Assembly: GCA_038207625.1 (NCBI GenBank)
Contig: JBBQZO010000057.1
Coordinates: 1 to 18,445 of the forward strand
Source of the DNA: JBBQZO01 sp038207625
Lineage (GTDB): Bacteria > Pseudomonadota > Gammaproteobacteria > Burkholderiales > Burkholderiaceae_D
Direction: 5' to 3'
Length of the DNA: 18,445 nt
Every line of letters begins with the position of its first letter. Within the stretch, counting starts at the first letter, position 1. The position numbers were made by a program, and so were the translations under genes. Shown piece by piece: positions 14,664 to 18,445 of the stretch. The notes below the pieces were generated by a model, which searched no databases, had not been told where the DNA came from, and saw only the letters and a program-made list of their open reading frames with translations.

Positions 14664-17333
14664 TTATTCATGACGGTCGAGCTGCGGCGCGCCGTATGAC
14701 GGCACCGGCAGTGCAGTCGGCGCGCCCGCCTGGGCAATCTCGAAATGCTCGGCGGGCAGCCCGGCACACCAGCGCTGCCACATGTGGCGCACCGCCTGCT
14801 CCAGACCGCGCGCCACCGTCTCGGGCTGGCGCAACGGCGCGTTCTGCCAGCGCTCGCGCAGGCCACGGCGCACGGCGGCCAATTCTGGCAGCGCACCCGC
14901 CCAGCGCACGGCCAGATCGACAAACTGCGCCTCGCTGCCGGCCACCCAGTGCTCCATGCCCAGGCGCCCCAGCACGGCGGCGGACTGGCAATGGGCCCGG
15001 CTCGGTCCGCGCAGGCTGACCACCGGCACACCCATCCACAAGGCAAAATTGGTCGTCGTTCCGCCGCTGTAGGGCCAGGTATCGAGAATGATATCGACCT
15101 CATGGTGCAGGCGCAAGTAGTCGTTGAGCGGCAGCAGGGGGCGAAACAGCAGCCTGTCGGCGCCAATGCCGTGCTCGGCAAACTGGGCGGCGATGCGCTG
15201 CGCCAGAGCCGGCTCGCCCACGTTGCCCAGCAACAGACGTGAACCGGTCACCGCCTGCAGCACGTCACACCAGACGCCAATCACGTTCGCGCCCAGCTTG
15301 TCGATGCGATTGAAACTGGCAAACGTCACGTAGCCCTTGCTCAGTGCCGGCAAGTCATTTAGCACAGGCGTTCCCAGCGGCGGCGTGAAGGTGCCCGACG
15401 ACGGCAAGCGGGCAAATTTTTCACTGTAGAAGTGCTCGTACATGCCGTGGGGCGCGTTGAAGCGGTCGCACAGCACATAGTCCATCGCCTGCAGGCCGGT
15501 GGTGTTCGGGTAACCGATCCACGTCACTTGCAACGGCGCCGGTTTGCGCGCAAAGGTCAGCAGCCGATTGTGCGCCGTGTGCCCTGACAGATCGAACAGC
15601 ACATCGATGGCGTCGGCGCTGATCCTGGCGGCCAGTTGATCGTCGTCCAGATCCTCCACCTGCAGCCAGTGGTCGCTGACAGCACGCAAGTTGGCGCTGA
15701 CGTCGTCATGCACCCGGTGGTTCGCATACACCCACAGTTGATAGCCAGCGCGATCAAGGGCGGCCCACACCGGGTGGACAAACATCGCCACCGGATGGCT
15801 GCGCAGGTCACCGGACACAAAGCCAAGACGCAATGGCCGCGCCGCATCGCGCTCATTGGTGTGCCGGGGCCAGGACGGTATGCGCGCCGTCTCGAAGCGC
15901 GCGCCAAACGCCTGGTGCTCGGCAAAGGTGCTCAGCGGCGTGTTGGCCGCATCGTTCGACAGACAAAACAGCAGAAAATTATGGATCTGCACCGCGTCCG
16001 GCTTGAGCGCCAGCGCGCGTCGCGCGCTGGCCGCAGCGTCCGCGTGCAGCCCCTGGTTCATCAACGCGATACCCAGCCGATAATGCGCTTCCATGTAGTC
16101 TGGTTTGAGCGCAATCGCCTTGCGATAGCTGTCCGCTGCCGCCGCCGCCTGGCCCAGGTCCGACAGCACGCTGCCCAGATTGAAATGCGCCTCTGGCACA
16201 TCGGGGGCCAGCGCCAGCACGCGCCGATAGCTCATTGCGGCCTGCTCGGTCTGTCCCAGCGCAAGCAGCGCGTAAGCGAGATGGGCATAGCCGGCGACAT
16301 GCGTGCGATCGACGCCGATGGCCGCTTCGGCATAGCGGCGTCCTTCGGCGAAATTGCCCGATTGGTTGGCGTTCTTGGCGGCCCCGCTCCAGGCCGATAC
16401 GCGCGCCGGATCGAGCGTCACACTGCGCTCGAAACAGTCGCGTGCCAAGGGATAGCGCGCCAGATGGAACAACGCCACCGCGCGATGCTCCCATGCCTCG
16501 GCGTGCGTCGGCAGCAGTTCACAGGCGCGCAACAAGGCCAGCTGTGCCGCCTCGGCCTGCCCCATCATCAGCAGCGCGGCACCGCGCACGCCCCACAGCC
16601 GACCATCGTCTGGCGCTGTGTCGAGCATCGACTGGGACGCCGCGGCAACGCCGGCGAAGTCGCCGGCGCCAAAGCGTTCGCGCAAGCGGGCCAACTGCGC
16701 ATCGTCAAGCTGGCGCGCCGCCAACGGGGGCTCGCACGGCAGTAGGCGCGCAGCGCGCTGCGCAATGTCGGTCTGCGCCAGCACACACTTGCTGGCGACG
16801 ACCCACAGGTGGCGCGGCTGAGCACGGCGCTTGCCGGCGACGGTCGGAAAACCGGCGCGCTGCAGCATGCCCAGCAGCGCCGTCAGGTTCACGCTGCCAG
16901 CGTGGTTTGCTGCAGGGCTGGCAACGCCGTCGGGCGTGCCAACATTGGCTGCGCGCGGGTATGGCGGCGGCAAGCTTGCCGCCGCGCCAGCGCTGTCTTG
17001 CGCGTGCCCGGCCGACGCGTCGCCTTGGGCCGGGCCTTCAGCGCTGCTGATGACGGCGTAACCGTCGGGCTTGAGTACGCGCCGGAACTGCGCCAGCATG
17101 GCCGCGAGATCGTCGTCATGGAGCTGTTCGAGGGTGTCGGCGCAGTACAGCGCGTCCACGCTGGCCGCTGCGCAGGCCGCTAGTTTGGACAGCGAATCGA
17201 GCGCCGCGCAAGCATCGTCCGGACCGATATCGACACGCAGTTCGCGCCACAGCGCAGTGCGCCCAACGGCCGGCGTTGGCGGCTCGGCGCCATCTGGAGC
17301 GCAGCAAACGAACAGGAAGGACAAGGGTTTCAC
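14664..17333 (-). CDS. TPR-containing GT41 (O-GlcNAc-transferase-like) glycosyltransferase with methyltransferase-like N-terminus
   Basis: An 889-residue protein predicted to transfer a sugar from a nucleotide donor to protein Ser/Thr in the cytoplasm. Residues 1-182 resemble a class I methyltransferase (VDALYCADTLEQL, RRVLKPDGYAVISS, final LWVVASK) but lack the glycine-rich SAM loop. About seven TPR units follow (211-446; e.g. EAHFNLGSVLSDLGQAAAA). The GT41 region (499-856) has LGFVSGDLRSHPVAMF (His513), APLQVTWIGYPNTTGLQAMDY, FASFNRIDKL and LDTWPYSGGTTTNFALWMGVPVVSL, matching conserved OGT/SPINDLY blocks. The frame is open to a GTG at 17465, but those 44 codons are rich in codons rare here (TCA, ATA, CGA, AGT, CTA), so GTG 17333 (VKPLSFLFV) is preferred. 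Neither has a clear ribosome site. First gene of the glycosylation cluster. Confidence 0.9.
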   Translation of the reverse strand: MKPLSFLFVCCAPDGAEPPTPAVGRTALWRELRVDIGPDDACAALDSLSKLAACAAASVDALYCADTLEQLHDDDLAAMLAQFRRVLKPDGYAVISSAEGPAQGDASAGHAQDSAGAAASLPPPYPRAANVGTPDGVASPAANHAGSVNLTALLGMLQRAGFPTVAGKRRAQPRHLWVVASKCVLAQTDIAQRAARLLPCEPPLAARQLDDAQLARLRERFGAGDFAGVAAASQSMLDTAPDDGRLWGVRGAALLMMGQAEAAQLALLRACELLPTHAEAWEHRAVALFHLARYPLARDCFERSVTLDPARVSAWSGAAKNANQSGNFAEGRRYAEAAIGVDRTHVAGYAHLAYALLALGQTEQAAMSYRRVLALAPDVPEAHFNLGSVLSDLGQAAAAADSYRKAIALKPDYMEAHYRLGIALMNQGLHADAAASARRALALKPDAVQIHNFLLFCLSNDAANTPLSTFAEHQAFGARFETARIPSWPRHTNERDAARPLRLGFVSGDLRSHPVAMFVHPVWAALDRAGYQLWVYANHRVHDDVSANLRAVSDHWLQVEDLDDDQLAARISADAIDVLFDLSGHTAHNRLLTFARKPAPLQVTWIGYPNTTGLQAMDYVLCDRFNAPHGMYEHFYSEKFARLPSSGTFTPPLGTPVLNDLPALSKGYVTFASFNRIDKLGANVIGVWCDVLQAVTGSRLLLGNVGEPALAQRIAAQFAEHGIGADRLLFRPLLPLNDYLRLHHEVDIILDTWPYSGGTTTNFALWMGVPVVSLRGPSRAHCQSAAVLGRLGMEHWVAGSEAQFVDLAVRWAGALPELAAVRRGLRERWQNAPLRQPETVARGLEQAVRHMWQRWCAGLPAEHFEIAQAGAPTALPVPSYGAPQLDRHE

Positions 17334-17512
17334 GGCGCGAGCTGGCAAGCGTAGGTCCAAACTGAAAGGTGTGCAGACCTGGCAATCGGGTCGGGTTATG
17401 GCAATGGAGTGCGTGTCTGGGTGCGCGCCTGAACAGCACAGCGCCGATGAACCGCACAGCAACACCAGACAGCGCTCAACGCAAGCTTTGCAACGCCGCC
17501 ATGGCGTTCGCG

Positions 17513-17518
17513 ATTATA
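17513..17518 (-). promoter_or_regulatory. Putative -10 box of the glycosylation cluster
   Basis: Minus-strand TATAAT in GGTATAATCGCG, the same GTATAATCG core as the box at 12733-12738. The implied start is near 17506, giving a leader of about 170 bases to GTG 17333 or about 40 to GTG 17465. A TTGCGC at 17540-17545 is 21 bases away, too far for a normal -35, so the -35 element is unresolved. Confidence 0.5.
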
Positions 17519-17924
17519 CCGGAATGAACCTGCGGCGCTGCGCAAGGGCGGCATGCACCGATTTGCTGCACGGCGTTGCGCCCGGGGTTCGGCGCCCGCG
17601 AACATCGATACGCTTGCCATGCGCGACGACGGTCGATGAAGGCAGTATGGGTGCAGCGTGGGATGGGTCGAGCAGCGTACGCGAAGGTGCAGTGGGATGG
17701 TTACCGCCGGGGGCGGACGGGATACGGCGCGGCCGGCTTCGCGCGCAATGCAGAGCCTTGGAGACGACGCAGGGTTTGTGATGTGGCAACGAGCGCCACT
17801 TTGTGAATGGCGTAGCGGCCTTGCCGCTCACGTGCAGCAGACGCGCTCAGGGCCGTGGCAGCGCGAACGTGCGGCGCCGGCTTGGGTGGCAAACGTCAAC
17901 GCACAGGCACAAGAATGGCTGGGC
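17519..17924. other. Gene-free stretch between the surface-protein terminator and the glycosylation promoter
   Basis: About 400 bases with no supported gene on either strand. Open frames of 60-110 codons exist but have Arg/Pro-rich, unrecognisable translations with no ribosome sites. The only structures seen are an imperfect direct repeat (GGTGCAGCGTGGGATGG at 17650-17666 and GGTGCAGTGGGATGG at 17686-17700) and a small hairpin GTGGC/GCCAC at 17783-17799. It may be a regulatory spacer or remnant DNA. Confidence 0.5.
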
Positions 17925-17961
17925 AAAAAAAAAGGGAGCCAGGCTTGTAGGCCTGACTCCC
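17925..17961 (-). terminator. Rho-independent terminator of the surface-protein gene
   Basis: On the minus strand GGGAG and CAGGC pair with GCCTG and CTCCC (hairpin 17934-17961, one internal mismatch, about six-base loop), followed immediately by nine T residues. It begins 53 bases after the surface-protein stop codon and is a strong, well-placed terminator, separating that gene from the glycosylation cluster downstream. Confidence 0.9.
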
Positions 17962-18013
17962 GTATATGGCAGATTCAAACTAGCGGGCGGCGCGAGCCGC
18001 CCGCAAGGCAGAA

Positions 18014-18445
18014 TTAAGCCAGGGTGATGATGTGGGTACCAGCGCCCGTTGCGGTCGACAGGTCAACCGAACCGTTCAGCTCGATAACGATGTCGGTGCC
18101 GTTGACGAACGACGCAACAGTCGAGTTATCTTCCACGACGTAGGTGTTGGTCACACCAGCTTGCGTGAACGTGAACCAGCCGATGTGTGCATTGACATGA
18201 CCATCGCCGATCGCTGCAGCGTTCAGGTAATCCTGGAACACTGCGTTGACGCCCAGCGTGATCTTCGCTGCCGTGAAGGTCTCAGTACCCAGATTCGTGA
18301 ACGTGAAGCTATCGCCCGTGCCTGCATCGGTGATGGTGTCATACGACAAGCCACCAGCCGTTTTAGCGACGACCGTGTAAGCATCGGAACCCGAACCGCC
18401 GGTGACCGTCGACAGGCCCAGAGCGTTGAAGGTGATGATGTCGTT
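18014..18445 (-). CDS. C-terminal end of a large repetitive surface protein, probable type I secretion substrate (5' part outside window)
   Basis: Only the last 143 residues are visible; the frame is open through base 18445, so the ATG at 18349 is internal. The segment NDIITFNALGLSTVTGGSGSDAYTVV carries one GGxGxDxY unit of the RTX/serralysin kind, followed by about 110 residues rich in Thr, Asp, Ala, Gly and Val with predicted beta strands (DTITDAGTGDSFTFTNLG, FQDYLNAAAIGDG, GWFTFTQAGVTNTYVVEDNS, TDIVIELNGSVDLSTATGAG), ending ITLA. No Cys and almost no Lys are present. This resembles, from memory, the C-terminal 'bluetail' domain of putative surface proteins of Oxalobacteraceae. An uncleaved C-terminal secretion signal fits the PrtD-like exporter nearby. 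Third positions use more A/T than neighbouring genes, which suits a highly expressed gene. It has its own terminator. Confidence 0.82.
   Translation of the reverse strand, partial: NDIITFNALGLSTVTGGSGSDAYTVVAKTAGGLSYDTITDAGTGDSFTFTNLGTETFTAAKITLGVNAVFQDYLNAAAIGDGHVNAHIGWFTFTQAGVTNTYVVEDNSTVASFVNGTDIVIELNGSVDLSTATGAGTHIITLA

Noticed and set aside
17334..17465. Upstream extension of the GT41 enzyme to GTG 17465
   Set aside because: Codons rare in this window dominate it, it adds a Cys-rich stretch unlike any domain, and the methyltransferase-like fold would begin right at VKPLSFLFV. Kept only as an alternative.
17514..17831. A 105-codon minus-strand frame in the gap before the GT41 gene
   Set aside because: No ribosome site, no recognisable family, Arg/Pro/Ser-rich; it overlaps the predicted promoter.
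1..18445. tRNA or rRNA genes, CRISPR arrays, insertion sequences, att sites or prophage genes
   Set aside because: None seen by eye: no transposase motifs, no regularly spaced repeats, and no tRNA-like cloverleaf in the gaps.

Overview
The window looks like a chromosomal segment of a high-GC betaproteobacterium. The DnaE sequence, the TrhO protein and the surface-protein C-terminus suggest Oxalobacteraceae (Massilia, Duganella or Janthinobacterium-like). That placement is an inference from protein style and codon use, since no search was run. Apart from one gene (trhO), every gene I can support lies on the minus strand. The long plus-strand open frames opposite them are antisense shadows of GC-rich coding DNA.

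Left part (1-4400): the 5' 1100 codons of dnaE (replicative polymerase alpha subunit, cut by the window edge) diverge from trhO, a rhodanese-type tRNA uridine-34 hydroxylase. Two back-to-back promoters separate them. A strong hairpin with a T-run on its minus side lies between the 3' ends of trhO and the secretion operon.

Middle (4419-9125): a complete three-gene type I secretion system, transcribed ABC exporter, then HlyD-type adaptor, then TolC-type outer-membrane channel, tightly packed and translationally coupled. Upstream of the ABC gene is a perfect TGTGA-N6-TCACA palindrome. It is placed roughly where a class II CRP-activated promoter would have its activator site.

Right part (9174-17333): a minus-strand glycosylation cluster. 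In transcription order it holds a TPR plus GT41 (O-GlcNAc-transferase-like) enzyme with a degenerate methyltransferase-like N-terminus, a DegT-family sugar aminotransferase, a NeuD/PglD-type acyltransferase, two GT4 glycosyltransferases and a small protein of unknown function.

Right edge (17466-18445): about 590 bases without a supported gene, carrying a -10 box for the glycosylation cluster and a clear terminator. Beyond it is the 3' end of a large repetitive surface protein with a Gly-Gly-Ser-Gly-Ser-Asp motif, which looks like a type I secretion substrate.

Together the region reads as surface protein, then sugar synthesis and glycosyl transfer, then a dedicated type I exporter. This arrangement resembles the Caulobacter S-layer locus, with the difference that a GT41 enzyme is present. 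I infer that the cluster makes, glycosylates and secretes (or anchors) the surface protein. The alternative is that the sugar genes make the polysaccharide that holds the surface layer.
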